The notes under the pieces are model-generated. The model worked only from the letters and a program-made list of their open reading frames with translations, did not search any database and had not been told where the DNA came from. The position numbers and the translations under genes are program-made. A stretch of DNA of 6,887 nt from Gemmatimonadota bacterium (GTDB lineage Bacteria; Gemmatimonadota; Gemmatimonadetes; Longimicrobiales; Longimicrobiaceae): NCBI GenBank assembly GCA_019240375.1, contig JAFAYN010000615.1:1-6887 (forward strand). Reading direction: 5' to 3'. Positions 6,602 through 6,887 of the stretch are shown here, piece after piece. Positions within the stretch are counted from its first letter, which is position 1. Every line of letters starts with the position of its first letter.

Positions 6602-6887
6602 TTGCGCACCCCGTCCCCTTCCCTTCGCCGCGCGGCGCTCCTCGCCGCCGCCGCGGGGACCCTCATGGCCGCACACCCGCTGGAGGCGCAGAACACCGAC
6701 TCCGTCGCGAAGCTTCCCGGCGCCGCCGCGGAGCGCGACACCGTGCCGCTGCTGGCTCCCTCGCGGGTGGCGGCGCTCCCGCCCGCGCGTCGCGCGGCGT
6801 GGACGGAGTACCTGGAGCGCTCCCGCCGCGACCAGGCGCGCGACCGCGCCCTGATCGACGCCGAGCTGAAGACGCTGGGGCAGGCGA
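6602..6887 (+). CDS. Secreted protein, N-terminal part; possible PL10-type pectate lyase (cut by right edge)
   Basis: The visible 95 residues begin with a Sec signal peptide: basic RR at residues 9-10, an Ala/Leu-rich core at 11-24, and a likely cleavage near LEAQ at 27-30. A short Ala-rich linker follows. The mature part then has LPPARRAAWTEYLERSRRDQ at 59-78, leading to D81 and E88, a helical W-x2-YL-x2-S then D then E pattern. That pattern resembles what I recall of the N-terminal region of bacterial PL10 pectate lyases, which cut polygalacturonan outside the cytoplasm by beta-elimination. The link is from memory of the family and from the uronate context; no catalytic residues lie in the window. 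It starts 35 nt after the ROK gene on the same strand with no terminator between, so co-transcription is likely. Another secreted or periplasmic hydrolase with a helical N-terminus is possible. The secretion signal is much surer than the function. Confidence 0.55.
   Translation, partial: MRTPSPSLRRAALLAAAAGTLMAAHPLEAQNTDSVAKLPGAAAERDTVPLLAPSRVAALPPARRAAWTEYLERSRRDQARDRALIDAELKTLGQA

Overview
The window comes from a very GC-rich bacterium (roughly 70% GC by eye). The wide third-position G/C bias, the compact operon and a secreted protein whose signal peptide ends in an 'EAQ' type cleavage region are compatible with Gemmatimonadota (for example a Longimicrobium-like lineage). That placement is an inference from style, not a database match. 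No mobile element, RNA gene or CRISPR array was seen, so this reads as chromosomal metabolic DNA.

Left part, minus strand (4880 down to 1): a tight hexuronate catabolic operon in the order uxaC (glucuronate/galacturonate isomerase), uxaA (altronate dehydratase), uxaB (tagaturonate reductase) and uxuA (mannonate dehydratase, cut by the left edge). The gaps are 27 nt, a 4-nt overlap and 5 nt, so one transcript is very likely. Together the enzymes take D-galacturonate to tagaturonate, altronate and 2-keto-3-deoxygluconate (KDG). They also supply the first and last steps of the D-glucuronate branch (glucuronate to fructuronate, and mannonate to KDG). The middle step of that branch, fructuronate reductase (uxuB), is not in the window, nor are KDG kinase, KDPG aldolase or a uronate transporter.

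Middle (4881-5345): a 465-bp divergent intergenic region. It holds a plausible sigma70-type promoter for the uronate operon (TTGTTC, 17 nt, TAGATT on the minus strand), an A/T island in front of the rightward gene, and several short inverted repeats that could be operators.

Right part, plus strand (5346-6887): a ROK-family transcriptional regulator with an N-terminal winged helix-turn-helix and an apparently dead sugar-kinase domain. After 35 nt comes the start of a secreted protein, truncated by the right edge, whose short visible mature part is suggestive of a PL10-type pectate lyase. The likely logic is that a secreted enzyme releases oligogalacturonides or galacturonate, the minus-strand operon turns the uronates into KDG, and the ROK protein between them senses a sugar and controls one or both transcripts. 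All individual families are known. The noteworthy point is the pairing of uronate catabolism with a ROK regulator rather than the GntR, IclR or LacI regulators better known for this pathway.
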